Shown here: in pieces, positions 43,736 to 55,824 of the stretch
Position numbering within the stretch: position 1 is the stretch's first letter
Layout: every line of letters starts with the position of its first letter
Assembly: GCA_963969495.1 (NCBI GenBank)
Contig: OZ018326.1
Coordinates: forward strand, 175,311,056 to 175,375,055
Direction of reading: 5' to 3'
DNA: 64,000 nt
Source: Ceratothoa steindachneri
Taxonomy: Eukaryota; Arthropoda; Malacostraca; Isopoda; Cymothoidae
Program-made: the position numbers and the translations under genes
Notes under the pieces: model-generated
What the model saw: only the letters and a program-made list of their open reading frames with translations
Told to the model about the DNA's origin: nothing
Databases searched by the model: none

Positions 43736-45030
43736 GGGTTATTCATTAAGACGGATCGAAGTTAGCAGTAAATAAAAGTGTTATTGGGGAAAATTTATTG
43801 ATTTCACTATTGACTCATGTTATTTGAGTCATGGCAATTATGTGTGAAAAATAATATCGCTAAATGTTCGCCAAGGTTTCGGTAGCACACCGTGACTCAA
43901 TGGTCAAAACTTTTGATGACGTCTTTGCATAGTTGCTCCTTGAACTCACCAATATGCCTTATTATCTTATCCTTCAGCTTTTAAATTGTTGTTGGCTTGT
44001 TGGCATACACCGTACTTTTTAGATGACCCCAAAGGAAGAAATTTGAAGGCGTCAAGTTACACGATCGTGGTAACCAATTAACCTCGCCGTTTCGAGAGAT
44101 GATGTGACCTGGGAACTTCTCATTCAATAAAGCCATTGTTACATTAGCAGTGTGGAATGTGGCGCCATCCTGTTGAAACCACAAATCTTCGACATCCATA
44201 GAATTCAATTCAGGCCATAAAAAGTTGGTTATCATAGCACGGTATCGCTCGCTTGGAACCGTAACAGAATTCCCGACATAATTTTCGAAAAAATACGGAT
44301 CGATTATTCCGCTAGCAAAAACTGCACACCAAACAATAACCTTTTGTGGATGCACTGGCTTTTCAACAATCTGCCTGAGATTTTCATCAGCCCAAATGCG
44401 ACAATTGTACTTATTAACGAATCCACCAAGATAAAAATGGGCATCATCACTAAAGATGATTTTTTGCGAAAAATCATCATCGGCTTGTCTTTACGTGCAC
44501 CCAATTGACGAATATACGGCGCTTCAAATGGTCAGCCATCTTCAGTTCTTGTGTCAATTGAATTTTGTAAACGTGTAGAGACAAATCTTTGGTCAAAATT
44601 TGATGTAACGCTGTTGTGGAGAGGTTCAATTCCTGCGCGGAATGACGAATAGAGGTGTCTGGATCTTCGGCCACATTCTCATGCACTGCAGCAATGTTTT
44701 CAGCTGAACGGCGTAAACGAGCACTCAATGGCGTTTTCATATCTGCCACCAACCCCCTTTGTTTAAATTTACGAACAATTTTCCCAATTGCACTCTCGGT
44801 TGGTCGGTTATGTTGACCAAAAAAAAGCGAAGTGCCCGAAATACGTTTCTGTTTGAACGTCCATTTTCGTAATAGGCTTCGATAACTTTAACAAATTGTT
44901 CGATTGTTAATCTTTTCATGGTTGAAATTGCCAATGACTGAAGTTGTTAAATCTAAAAGAAAAAGAAAGAAACCCTAGACGCTTAAACTTAACTCACATT
45001 TAAAATCGGCCCAATTTATTTGCAACACCC
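43736..45030 (-). mobile_element. mariner-type transposon, nearly full length, inactive
   Basis: About 1.29 kb, the normal size for mariner. The plus-left end is GGGTTATTCATTAAGACGG; the other end, read on the minus strand, starts GGGTGTTGCAAATAAATTGG. The two ends are only loosely complementary, as expected of decayed terminal repeats. It is filled by one transposase remnant reading right to left. Confidence 0.8.
43831..44919 (-). pseudogene. mariner transposase, catalytic Asp to Asn
   Basis: Starts MKRLTIEQFVKVIEAYYENG at 44,919 and runs in about four frames to 43,831. The helix-turn-helix part (SRNVFRALR-like, ADMKTPLSARLRRSAENIAA, HSAQELNLSTTALHQIL) is followed by the catalytic core: FSDDAHF (first Asp, about 44,450), MHPQKVIVWCAVFASGIIDP, SVTVPSERYRAMI, LWFQQDGATFHTANV (second Asp, about 44,165) and WLPRSCNLTPSNFFLWGH (about 44,050). 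The family has CDLTPLDFF at this last place; here the third acidic residue is Asn. By my count 36 residues separate the second and third positions. The C-terminal tail ends near FFTHN. Frameshifts at about 44,745, 44,490 and 44,350 also inactivate it. Confidence 0.85.
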
Positions 45031-45839
45031 GTTACATGTAAGAAAGAGAAAGGATCCGATATCAGGTTACTGAGGAACACCGCTAATGGAATAAATTCAT
45101 ATAGCTAATGGACCCCTAGTTAGTTTTGAATAATGTGAATTTGGTATTCCAATGCATAAGATGAGAAATTCGTATTAAAGTGCAAAGGCAGGAGGTTGAT
45201 GATTATTGTGCGTAGATGTGGAACTTAACTCTTTCATTAAAGTGAACAATGAATTTATTAAAGATAGATCATTAGAGAAATTTTCTATTAGCAGTGAACG
45301 TACCTTGATATTTAGTAAAACGGCCACTTATTTTTTAATGTTTTGTCCGGTAGGATGTGAACCTAAGATTATTGATACCACGTGGATTCGTCATTCACTG
45401 AGGTAAAACAAATATTTGAATATATTTAAATAAGATATTTAATATATATCTCGCCTTTAAAAAATGAACAGTAGTCCTACAACTAACGTATTTTGCTATC
45501 TGTTAACTAACTAAAATGAGAAATTGTGATTATCAGTGTATTATATTTCATTGATGAAAAGACAAATTAAGGGTGAGAGTAAGTATTTAGACATTCAGGA
45601 AGAATATTTTTAAATTAGCCTTTTTTAGAGACTTTCTTTTAGTTGAGAATGTTCCTAACTATAGTTTACTTAGGTATAAATATTTGCATTACCTCATTTA
45701 AGATCTGACCGTGATACTGCATTATTTTGTCATCATGGTTAAAAGAAGATAAATAACTCTCAATTGATTTAAAAAGCAAGAATTTTGAGTCGTACAGAGA
45801 GGCTTATATGTATAGAGGTATTTCTACAACCTGAGTTGC
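45031..45839. other. No gene recognised
   Basis: AT-rich; a 66-residue frame at 45,206-45,406 has no recognisable feature. Confidence 0.45.
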
Positions 45840-46730
45840 TCTCAGCAGTCTAGGCTGTATAGCTTAACCTGGAAAACCTTCAGAACGAATGCCAAGCTTT
45901 TTTTCGTACTGTAATTTGGACTCTCATATCTCAACAAGCTCGTCACTGGATCCTTAGATCGCTAGAAAAATATGCTATGACATCTATGGCTTAGGTGGAA
46001 GACGATCTTCGTACTACTGTAAATTACGTAACGAAAGGAACAATTAGTATAGAGCTCAATAGACAAGTTCTCACACCTCGATTCCCATCATATAATTCCT
46101 ATCTGAAGAGAGCTTACTTGTTAACACAATGTAAGTTTACTAAGGAATAGATAGAAAACCAAGATCAAATTTGAATGAATGTGACTTAGTCCGATGAGAC
46201 CAAAATTGAACTCTTTGACCTGTATGCAGTTCACCATATTTGGCGCGTGCTGAAACTGCCTATTTTCGGAAGAACACCATTGCCACAATCAATCATAGAG
46301 GCTGGGGCATTATGCGCTAGGCTGTTTTTCTTTTAATGCAATTAGTGCTCTTTATATACTTGATGGAACAAGGAATAGAGCTATGTACCAGTAAATATTG
46401 GTCAATACCTTATTGTAAACTGTTGATAAATTTGGCAGGTGTAAAATGATTCGATGTTATAGCAAGACAATGATCTAAAGCACACAGCGAAAGCAACGGG
46501 TGAGTGGTCAACCAGATCAATATTAATTTTTTACCGTGATCTAGTCAATCCCCTGTCTAGAATCCGATCAAAATTTGTGTCGAATTTTAAAGGAACCAGT
46601 TCGGCGCAGAAACATGAAAATCTCCCTCAATTGAAAGCTATGTATAAGGTGGAGTGAGCAAATAATTTGTCAAGTCTAATAAGAAACAGCACCTGACAGA
46701 AGTTATAGCAAACAATGCTGGTGCAACGAT
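45840..46730 (+). pseudogene. Tc1-type transposase remnant
   Basis: The clear part starts at about 46,185: SDETKIELFDLYAVHHIWRV, the first catalytic Asp block of Tc1 enzymes (family form WSDETKIELFGxNxxxxVWR). A glycine-rich block with AISALYILDGTRNRAMYQ follows at about 46,330-46,390. The QMDNDPKHT block survives as QDND-like text near 46,470, and the tail IRILKEPVRRRNMKISLN near 46,580-46,630 matches the WAELKxxVRxRxPxNLxxL block. Weak pieces before 46,185 fit the DNA-binding part. TTTGCTCACTCTAATTTA at 46,951 may be the outer end of the element. Many stops. Confidence 0.7.
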
Positions 46731-46960
46731 ATATTATATAAGGCTCTCTATATCAATTGTCCAAATATATTATATCTTTGCCGTTTCGTTTTTTTTTTTT
46801 TGCATTATATCATATAATTTAAAAAGTCCTTATTGTCTCTCATAAATCTAATAATGAGCTGTTTGTTGAAAATTTTGTTGTATGCTACACAAAAATTATA
46901 GATTTAAATAATTGAAATATACACTTTTAAAGCGCCCAAGGATTTGTTTTGCTCACTCTA

Positions 46961-49900
46961 ATTTATTGAGAAAAGGATTATGATACACCCGATCTAAGGC
47001 ATTAGAAAATTTATAAAAATTTTAATTACTGGTATTAAAGTATATGTTTCGATTAAAAATTCATCAATTCCGTGAGACTTAATAACTTTTAGACGAAAAA
47101 CATAATGTTGAGGATATATTGTGCTTTCCTCTTTCAAATATCTTTTATAAAGTATGAGTCAGGAAATAGGCCTGCAATTTGAAGAAAGGATACGACTACC
47201 TAATTCTAAGGTTGAGATATAATTGGCCTAGTGATATCAGCGGAAGGTTGAAAATGAAACGGAGAAGACAAGAAGAGGTGCTTTTATGTTTTAAAAAAAA
47301 TGCAATACCTTATAAAGAAAGAAGAAGAATAAATTAGTGTTTCTCTCAGGCATGTATCTTATCGTTAAAAGCTTTAAATTAGAGCAATGTTCAATGGATT
47401 GTCTTAAAGATTTGCTTTCGTAGATAACCCCAAAGATTGAATGATTGGAGGAAATGATAGTATTTATTAGACAACATTTTTTATGTGCCTGGCTATCAGA
47501 GAAACGAGACCTGGCATGTTACTCCTAATACATTTAAGTAGAGTTTAGGTAAACAAAGGAAGGGAGATATTTGAAGTAGAGTGAATTTTGGAATGAACAA
47601 GGCAGTGTGCATTTGTATTATAAAAATATTTAGATAACAGTTATAGCGTTGTATTTAAGTTACTGTGTTGATTTATGGAGTAAGATTTGTAGTATGTATT
47701 GAGGACCTTACGAAATTTATAGAGTTTCGTTCGAAAGTGTCACAAGATATTTACGAATTTCTTTGTTCTAGTGTGTAGAGCAGATTTTGTTTGGGAAAAC
47801 TAATTGTACTAGATATGATAGATGAAAAATGTGGAAGTAGGAGAGAAATGGGTAGCATGTGTAATAAGAGAACAAAATAATGAAATTTCCAAAATGGTGG
47901 GCGCTAGGGATTGAGGTCAGAAAGTATAGTAGAGAAGGTGTCATTGAAGCGGAAGGTATATGCTGACAATAGTCAGGTTTAATGAGTTAACAGATATTTG
48001 AACAGTACAGAGTTCAATTTTATCATTAAGACACAACTAAACGGGTTTTTTAAAAAGTTTAAAAGGAAAGTTAATACAGAAACATAATGTACTCAACCTC
48101 TATTTCCTGAAAGTGTGGAAAAAGCATGTATAAACATAAATATCGAGAGAAATAATGTTTTGAAGACCAAATTTCGTTGAGAATGTTTTATCAGGTTGCG
48201 CATCAATTTGAGCTAAGTTTCAAAATAGCTGTCGAAATTTTAGATATAAGTGCGGATATTCAAATTAAATGACAATAATTATGGCTCGATTTGGAACATA
48301 GTAAAATGAAATTGGGTGGAGCTAATGAGATTGGATGAATTTTAATCATTCATTAATTTAATTTTGGAGAACGGCAGTAGTCACTAAAATATCAATGTTT
48401 GCCTTTTCATTTATTACAGAATCTATCCCTTGTCATACAAATAGATCAAGAGGTTACAAAATCAAGCTGACCACTTGATTCCAAGCAGAAGCGTGACTTT
48501 AGAGAATAATAGTTACTTATGAGGCGGAAAATATAAGAGCTGTTTTTTACAAATGACAATTCACTTTCAATCAAAACGGATGGTAATTCTGATAAGGAAT
48601 TTCATGTGATTTTTTATAGTTGCTTCTATAATTTGGGGATAGAATTAGGTATGAAATGGACTTTTGGTGGATTAGTGCGTGAGAATAACACCATGCGTGA
48701 TTGTAAGGGGGTTGGTGTGTGAGCTGGACAGAGTTATGAGCTCTTTGATTTATTGGTTAGTATGTATATGTTTAGGAGAAAACAACCCATAGCCTTTCAC
48801 TTTATGCTATTTAGAATAAATTGCCACCTGAACTTAATAATTAGGAGTTATTGTGTATATAATAATTCATTTGTTAGCAAAAATAAGAAACAATAATGTG
48901 ACTATGAATAAAAAAATCGAGACCAAAACAAACACACTAAAACTTTGCCAGAAGAACTTTGAAGTATGCTTTTAGCTGGTGGGGTGTGAATAATAAGACT
49001 TGTATTCATACAGCAAACAAAGAAACTAAGACTTACAATTGAAAATACTTTATGAACAAGGGAGAAAGCATAGTTAATATTCCATAACTGATGGAAAAAT
49101 GATACAGCAAAAGGATTTAAGCTGACAATAAATATGAACTGAGCTTATAGTGGAAAATAATAAACAGAAAAAGATAAATGAAATAAAAATAAATTTGTAC
49201 TGTAAAGTACTCAAGAATAGACTTCTTAAATATACATAGGATGATGATGGTGGTTATTTGGTACAAGGAAAACTCAATATGATTTCTGTACATATTGAAT
49301 TAAATATGGAGTTCTTAAACGAGATTCAGAAAAAAACAATAGGGAAAAGAGACTTATAAAAGTGAAAAATGTCTACCTACTGTATCTACAGCTTGTAGCA
49401 GCCCCCATGCAGTCGCCGTGAATCTTGACTCCACCTGTGACATGCCACACCCGTTGTTGCTTAATTCGCTGCAATCGAAAGTGGCTGTTTCCGGAAACTC
49501 GTCAGTCCTCAGTACTCAGTGACTTATTAGATTTGACTGCTCAAAAGAACTTAAGAATAAGTAATCATTTTTTTGGCGATGATTAAAACGCGAGGGAATT
49601 CGAGTTTATATAGGAGCACGAATTATGGATAACTACAGCTTAATTATCATCAGTGTAAAATTACGAAGGAAAATATGAAGGAGTCCCGTTAATTTACTGC
49701 TAGTGTTCATTTAAATAAAACTACTCTTTTGGCTGAAGCCATAAATCGCGTGAGGTTATTGTATGTGAGGGCCTGAGAATAAGCAGTTATAAAGCCCTGA
49801 AACCCTCAAGGTCTGCGGAAATGGTTGCAAAATCAGCAGGGCGAATAGTGCTATCAATGGCAGACATCGGAGTAAATTTTAGTGAACTCAATTGGAGGAT

Positions 49901-50239
49901 AATGCAGAGATAGTCAAATGAAGAGGCAAACATAACATAGCTATTTTTTAGGCAACCCATCCTCCTAAAAAATAAAATATATTGAATTATATTTAATTAG
50001 GTTTGTTTGAAGAGGTAAAGTTAGAGTTCTTGTTTATGTTTGTGTTGAAAGACAAAGGTGAGCCATGAGATCGTTCACAAATCTCGAGGAATATTAATGG
50101 CGAACAGTATGATCCAAAAACTATATTCAGCGATCCTGGACATGAAAGTTAAACAAAGATAGTTAAGAACCAAAGCAAAAAAGAGTTGTGGAATTCTGTA
50201 GTTTCAATGTGGTTCTTTAATGAAGATAACGATCATTGA
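46961..50239. other. No gene recognised
   Basis: About 3.3 kb of AT-rich, stop-dense sequence. A short GC-richer patch at 49,395-49,510 has no identifiable content. Confidence 0.5.
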
Positions 50240-50470
50240 AGTTGGGTCTGGTGCGGGAGAGACTTGGCATCAAATTACTTTATCTGCATCTAACAGAATG
50301 TTAGTGGGGCCTAATGCGTCTGTGACAAGGCCGCGATCTATACGAAAACGCAAGTGAGCCCTAGTGTGTATGAGACCTGGCCACAAAATATTTGGAAAGG
50401 AGATAACAGAATATAGTTCAGTACTAGTGGGTTTGAGACTAGGCAGAAAAATAGTTTATATGAGGAAATG
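50240..50470. repeat. Degenerate tandem motif, spacing 45-70 bp
   Basis: Four diverged occurrences of GTGNGTNTGAGACNNGGC (for instance GTGTGTATGAGACCTGGCC near 50,358 and GTGGGTTTGAGACTAGGC near 50,427) with AAAATATTT-type sequence between. Probably an old minisatellite. Confidence 0.45.
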
Positions 50471-50843
50471 AAGAACAAAACGCCAGAATTGTCATCAGGT
50501 AAAGGGGCGCAAACTACTTCCAGCCCGGAGAGTAGATTCAAGCAAAGGTAGAGTAGTTCCGGTGATGAACAGACAAGCAGGTAGGTGGAATTACATCCTA
50601 ACCAGATTAAGTATAAAAAAGACACGGTAATGTAAGGACTTAAACATCAAACATACCAAATTATTGTTTTATCTTCGAAGTCAGATTATGTCTGTATTAA
50701 TAGACGCAACTTGAAATTTTGACGTTATGCAGCGACAATGCTGTTTTTATTTTTGTTAAACTCACTCTCTATTATAGTTGCAACAAAAAATATCCTTGTG
50801 ACTTATCAATAAAATTTAACATAACATAAAATAAAGGTTGAAA

Positions 50844-50848
50844 AAGAC
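50844..50848. repeat. Target-site duplication AAGAC, left
   Basis: AAGAC before the LTR start TGTGATAGAACGGG; the identical AAGAC lies at 52,069-52,073. Confidence 0.85.
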
Positions 50849-51339
50849 TGTGATAGAACGGGTTGAGGCCGCGTTAATTTCAACCACTATCAGATGTTAT
50901 TTAAAACCACGATGCTCCCCACGTGTATCTTCGCTTTTAAGCTTGGCGCCTTATCGCAGCCACCTGAGTCAATGTTTAAACAAGGAGGTTTATCTTCCCC
51001 CGTTCTCCCCCATACGCCGACCTCACCAGATTGAGTTAGGCTTATGGGCAGATAAGGCATCGTTCCCAGGCTCGGCTGTGCATTCCCTCGAAGCTTCCAC
51101 TACATTGTCCCCCACGCCAAGGGAGTGTCTCGACTATTTAGATGGAAACTTTACCACTAAGAAGAGATTGGAAATCCAGATTTGCGTTGCGAAACATCAC
51201 CACCACCCTCTCTCACCTTGTGCGCCAAGGGCCCTTGACCTCGAGATTCACCATCACTAGTCCAAAGGAAGGACAATATCCCTTGAGGGCCAAGGTTCGA
51301 GCCTTCGTGGAACCGAGTCCACAAGGCTTCCCCCGTTGT

Positions 51340-51565
51340 TCATAAAGAGAACAACATTAGAACAGCCATTGTTCGTTTGAGCCCGTTCGCCAAGAAACGG
51401 TTCTCACCCTTCCCCCTTGTTGTTCAGAAGAGAACAACATTAGAACAGCCATTGTTCTTGAGCCCGTAGACAAAAGACGGTTCTCACCTCCCCTGTTGTT
51501 CAAAAGAGAACAACGTAGAACAGCCATTGTTCTTCAAGCCGTTCATCAAGTAACGGTTCTCATTC
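51340..51565 (+). repeat. Minisatellite in the LTR, three units of about 65-80 bp
   Basis: Each unit contains TGTTGTTCANAAGAGAACAA, a hairpin of TTGTTC and GAACAA, then AGAACAGCCATTGTTC and a second inverted pair of the type CCGTTC...AAACGGTTCTCA. Units start near 51,337, 51,418 and 51,493. They lie 100-300 bases before the TATA box, as enhancer repeats do in LTRs; that role is inferred. Confidence 0.75.
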
Positions 51566-51662
51566 CCAAGACGCCACGTCAGGATCATTTTTTCCCCCCC
51601 TTCGGCTGGAACTCGCCAGCGGACCGAAAATCCCTTCGCGCCGCCTTCCTCTGCACAATAAG

Positions 51663-51669
51663 TATAAAT
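51663..51669 (+). promoter_or_regulatory. LTR TATA box
   Basis: TATAAAT in AGTATAAATTACG, about 220 bases before the polyadenylation signal, consistent with the U3-R-U5 layout of an LTR. Confidence 0.6.
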
Positions 51670-51885
51670 TACGTAAGCCGAACGTTACCTTTGAGTATTT
51701 AGCCCTTTTCTCAATTCTATCCTGTGCTTTGAATGGTTTAGCGAACCATCACCTCCCTTTAACTTTATATTTGTTTTACCTTTTTAAATCTTTTAATCCT
51801 TGGCTTAGCTCGAGTCTCCACGACCCTTTTCATTCTCTGTTTATGTCAATATTTTCCGTATTGTGTTTTGTTGATAGTTACTATT

Positions 51886-51891
51886 AATAAA
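51886..51891 (+). terminator. LTR polyadenylation signal
   Basis: AATAAA in TATTAATAAAACTC, located downstream of the TATA box inside the LTR. Confidence 0.6.
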
Positions 51892-52068
51892 ACTCTATTT
51901 TATTAATGATAGCAATATTATTATCCTTGAGCTCAGTTCCACTTCTTAAGCATATCGAAGATACAAAATATTGGCCAGCCAGACATCCACGCACTCTAAA
52001 GATAATTAAGTAAGTTCCCTCAACGAATAGTTATATATGGTATATCGTTGAGAGTCCATTCTACGAAA

Positions 52069-52073
52069 AAGAC
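52069..52073. repeat. Target-site duplication AAGAC, right
   Basis: Identical to 50,844-50,848. Confidence 0.85.
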
Positions 52074-53009
52074 ACTAGGGCGTATAAAAGTCATCTCAAG
52101 AGTCGTTTTACTCAAAAGATAAGCTCCATTAACATAACTAAAGCGTTGTAAACGAAGTCAATAGAAAAAAAATTAATGGACCCGCAGAAAACAATTTCAA
52201 TATTCCAACCAATCTGTACTCTTTTTCTTGTCGGTCAATTCAATCTCTATTAAATTCCTGACAAAAATATTTATTCACTAACGCAAGATTCACTATTAAA
52301 AAGCCCAAACTATTTTTGCTTTGTTTAAAATATTATCAAAGCTAAAACGTTGTAATCGTACGTAGTTGATATAAAAAGAAATGAGGCCGCGTCGAACACA
52401 ACTATAATATTCAAACGAGCAAAATCGAAACCAGCAAACAGGAACGATCTTGAGCGTTAAATATATGGCAAAGTAATACTAAATAAAAAGAAACTAAATA
52501 ACAATATAAAGAAATTAATCTTACTCTTTCAAATATGAAGATTACTGAAAACGAAAATATGTTACTCTCTCTCGGTAGCGATTTCAAAATACCCACGTTC
52601 AAATAAAATTCGTTGTTATTTTGTTTTTTTTTAAACCTTTGTAACCTTATCTAACAGTTAGAACATTTTAAACAACAGTTATTTGTTCCCTGTTTAGACT
52701 TTAAGCATTTAGCTTAAAAGTTATATTAAAAATTTAACATCGAAACTTAATGTCCATGTTTTTAAGTAGAAAGCCCTACATATTCTTAGCCACGTTTATA
52801 AAATTAATGATTAGGGGATTTGTAAGACTAATAAAGGAAAAGAAATTGTTTCATTTGATAAAACTGATTATATACAAATAAATAATAATTTGTTCTCAGA
52901 TGACAACAAGTTCACCAAATTACATACTGATTGATCCCTTTAAACTTTTTATAAAGCTACATTTTAAAAGACAATAACCATTCACTTTTCTCTTCTGTCA
53001 TCACACTTT
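52074..53009. other. No gene recognised
   Basis: AT-rich with no coding similarity. Confidence 0.5.
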
Positions 53010-54000
53010 GATTTATAAAGGGAATTCCAGAAGTACATAAGCCATCAGTTCCTTTTCGTCCTAATCTTTCATCAATAATCAGGCCTAATTATAATATAGC
53101 TAAGTTTCTAGTTCCAGTGATTGAGCCCCTTACCAAGAATGAATTCTCTTTTTGTTATTTCTTTCAATTTGTTGATTGCATTTCTCAAATTAAATTGAGT
53201 CACTGTGTCAGAGCTACTTTTGAGTTCGTCTTTTTCACGAACGGATCTGTTGCTGCAATATCTAATTTTATTCTCACTTCTTTGTTCGATCAACCTTTGG
53301 AAATGGTTATCAAGAAAACTGTATTTTTTCTTTGATGAGAAACTTTATTTCATCATGCAGGTTTGGCGGTGGGTTCCCTATTAGGATTTCCATTTGCTAA
53401 TACTTTTTTGCGCTCCCACGAAAGGGTCTGTATTGAAAACTGTCAGACTGATTACAACATTTTATTTTAAAACAAACAATGAGATTGTGTTCGCATATTT
53501 TTTAAATACCTAAATGAACAACAAAATAACATTAGATGGTCAATTGATAAAGAACATAGAGATAGAATTTCATATTTGGATGTATCTGTTTTAAGCATAC
53601 TTACCTACACTCTTCTTGGAATTCATTTTTTATTAGTAGTAATTTGATATTTAAAATCTCTGCCATCAAATTGAGAATCCATAGGGCCTTCCATAATTTT
53701 TCGGATTGTCACTTTTTTGATATCCTATCGTTACTCTAAATAGCGTTCAATTTTTTGAATATTTTAATTCTCAAATCAGTATTTTATACTCGTGAAGAAT
53801 GGAAAATCTATTTCAAATTACCTTACTCGGACCACTTGACTTTTAAGCTCAACGAAATTTATATCTCTTTGCTTCAGACATTTTCATCAATTTAATTTTA
53901 TCATCTTAAATGACAATCCTCTAACTATTAAAATGATCTCACTCAAAGCTTATGAGATCTTCACTTGTCCATTAATTTACGTCCGCAACCTGCAATAGTT
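53010..54000 (+). pseudogene. Penelope-like element, reverse transcriptase part
   Basis: From 53,015 the frame reads IKGIPEVHKPSVPFRPNLSS, then NYNIAKFLVPVIEPLTKNEF and FVDCISQIKLSHCVRATFEF with FTN. These are the Penelope RT blocks YGLPKIHKPxxPLRPIxS, LxPLTxNEFxVKDSFSF and SFDVxSLFTNIP; the catalytic Asp of SFDV is changed to Glu. Next are AVGSLLGFPFANTFLRSHER (family form GxAMGSPLGPxxANxFLxxHE) near 53,362-53,425, KYLNEQQNNIRWSIDKEHRD and RISYLDVSV near 53,505-53,590. The Y-V-D-D box falls in a stop-containing stretch near 53,470 and is lost. Homology fades after about 53,960. The matching endonuclease lies at 55,825. Confidence 0.8.
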
Positions 54001-54569
54001 GCTCTATTGGTGTTACCACCTTACAACTACAAATGAGAATTTAAAATCATTTGAGTAATTTTTATAGAAGTGGCCCTTCGATTTCTAAACCAGGGCACTC
54101 TTTGGCACGTTAGCATGTTGCTAAAAGTAGTCACTCCATTGAAAGCAGTATTTATTTTGTAATTCACACAGCTTCAATATCTCTAAACCTAAAATTACTT
54201 GAATCTCTTTATATCAAAAAAGTAAGCAATGAATTAAATGAAAACGCTTCATCCATCAAACTAATGTCATCTAAGCATATTATATCATCCAAACAACCAT
54301 TTCTTTGAGATCCAAGTTAACATAATTTACTCTGTCACCATTTATATTCATCCTATTAGTTGGTCTCTAAACACCGACTGATAAATTTAGTACTGGGTAA
54401 GGACGGTATTCGTTCAAAATTTTCTATTGTGAATATTACGCATATATTTTATTTACCTAGTATTCGGTCCTTTTCTTCTTAAAAAATAACCATTTTGGTT
54501 TTATTTTATTTTGCAGAATAATTAATATGAAAATTTTATAACCCATTAATTTGTGGAAAAGGGATGGAG
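54001..54569. other. No gene recognised; gap inside the Penelope-like element
   Basis: AT-rich, stop-dense sequence between the RT part and the inserted mariner. It may hold the decayed RT thumb, which I cannot read. Confidence 0.4.
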
Positions 54570-55540
54570 TCTTTATTTAAATCCGCGCGGAAGGACAAAA
54601 ATGGAGAATTCAGACTTCCTCAACGTCAGCATTAGGATAATAAAATAGATCAGAAAGGAGCTAGAAGATTCAAGATTCGACTACAAAGAAAACAAATGTT
54701 CGAGGCTCTGACGCCTTCAGAATGTCGTAATTTGTTATTGAAATCCAGGAGATCCAAATAATGGTTCAAGAAAGTCAATGCGTGCCATTGCAAAGGGGAA
54801 AGATGCAGATGAAAAGCTAATCAGGCTGGTGATACAAAAGGAAATTCCCTACTTCCCATTAAAAAAATGAGAAAGGGGCAATTTATTTCCAAGGCGATGC
54901 AGAAATATCAATTTTAGCGCACAAAGAAGCTGATCAAAAAGTTGAAGCTAACATTGCAGCCAGACATGCTGTGGTTCTTCTTTTAAGAGGATAATTTTTG
55001 CTAAGAGTAGAAGATCAACTCCCCAAATAATTGATAGCTCACTGTCGCGCGATAGGTTATGTAGATGAAATTTACAGCTAAACTCTTGCTCTTCGATATC
55101 GTCACTATTGAGGGTGATGTCATTTTACCCAGCTTTTTTCCCTGAAAGCCTCAAGCTGAACACAGGCGGCTACATCTATGTTTTTTGCATGAGGTTGCAT
55201 CCCTGGATCGACCAAGCAGCAACAGGGTAGCTTTACATCTGGCATCAAGTCTCTGTGTATTGCCCTACCAACCGGAATACCAAGGCTTGGCTGTGGGAGT
55301 ATTTTTCTATCAAACATCACCTAAAATTTAGCCTCAAAACTGGCCTGACTTCAACCTCTCGAATTCTTTGTGTGGTGAGCAGTGTAAGGAGAGAGCAACA
55401 AATCCAGCTGCAACAAGAAATGCTAGCTGAGTTCCAGGTTTACCAGGTCCTTCAGAGAACTATAATGGAAACGCCTCCAGCCGTTTCCGAGGTCGCATGG
55501 GGGCTGTCATCAAAGCCGTAGGTAAATTTATCGAGTGAAT
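54570..55540 (+). pseudogene. maT-like mariner transposase
   Basis: Pieces in order: RIIKWIRKxLEDSRFDYKE-like start near 54,630; SRKSMRAIAKGKDADEKLIR and LVIQKEIPYFPLKK near 54,770-54,870; then, in a changed frame, FFPESLKLNTGGYIYV near 55,137; HPWIDQAATG near 55,200; YIWHQVSVYCPTNRNTKAWL near 55,235-55,285; and, after another shift, NWPDFNLSN near 55,340 and ASSRFRGRMGAVIKAVGKFI ending at a stop at about 55,538. The order and wording match maT-like mariner transposases (SMRAIAKEMxVAExxIRxxV, WQQDSAPCHT, WPPNSPDxNPLDY, CSRFRxRIExVVxAxGxFIE). The second catalytic Asp in WQQDS is Val here. It lies within a Penelope-like element. Confidence 0.8.
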
Positions 55541-55824
55541 TCGACACAACTTGAAAATAGGACAAAAAAACTAAATTTGACGAAAATAACTAAGAATATA
55601 AATGTAGTGTTTTTTTTCTGAGACAGTTATTATCTAAACAAATACCTAAAACATCTTGTATGTGTAAGTAAATCTAATACATTTTTTTAAATCATCCGTT
55701 CGTGGTGCGGAGCTGGTGAATTAGATATTTTAGTTTAATAAAATTCACTTCATAAATAGATGCCATTCCAAAGCACGAAAAACTTCTATGCCACTTCTAC
55801 GCAACGAGGGGAAGATTTTTAAAA

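Larger units (their letters stand above)
50849..52068 (+). mobile_element. Solo LTR with perfect 5-bp target duplication
   Basis: 1,220 bp, begins TGTGATAGAACGGG and ends ATTCTACGAAA. The end differs from the TTCTACGACA of the other LTRs by one base. It contains a TATA box at 51,663, a polyadenylation signal at 51,886, and a minisatellite upstream of the TATA box. Near the end is a hairpin with stems CTCAACGA and TCGTTGAG (52,018-52,053), at the same place as the hairpin in the solo LTR at 39,980. The open frame at 50,838-51,260 starts outside the LTR and codes for nothing recognisable. Confidence 0.85.

Noticed and set aside
50838..51260. 140-residue open frame
   Set aside because: It begins outside and runs through the U3 part of a solo LTR; no gag-like or other motif.
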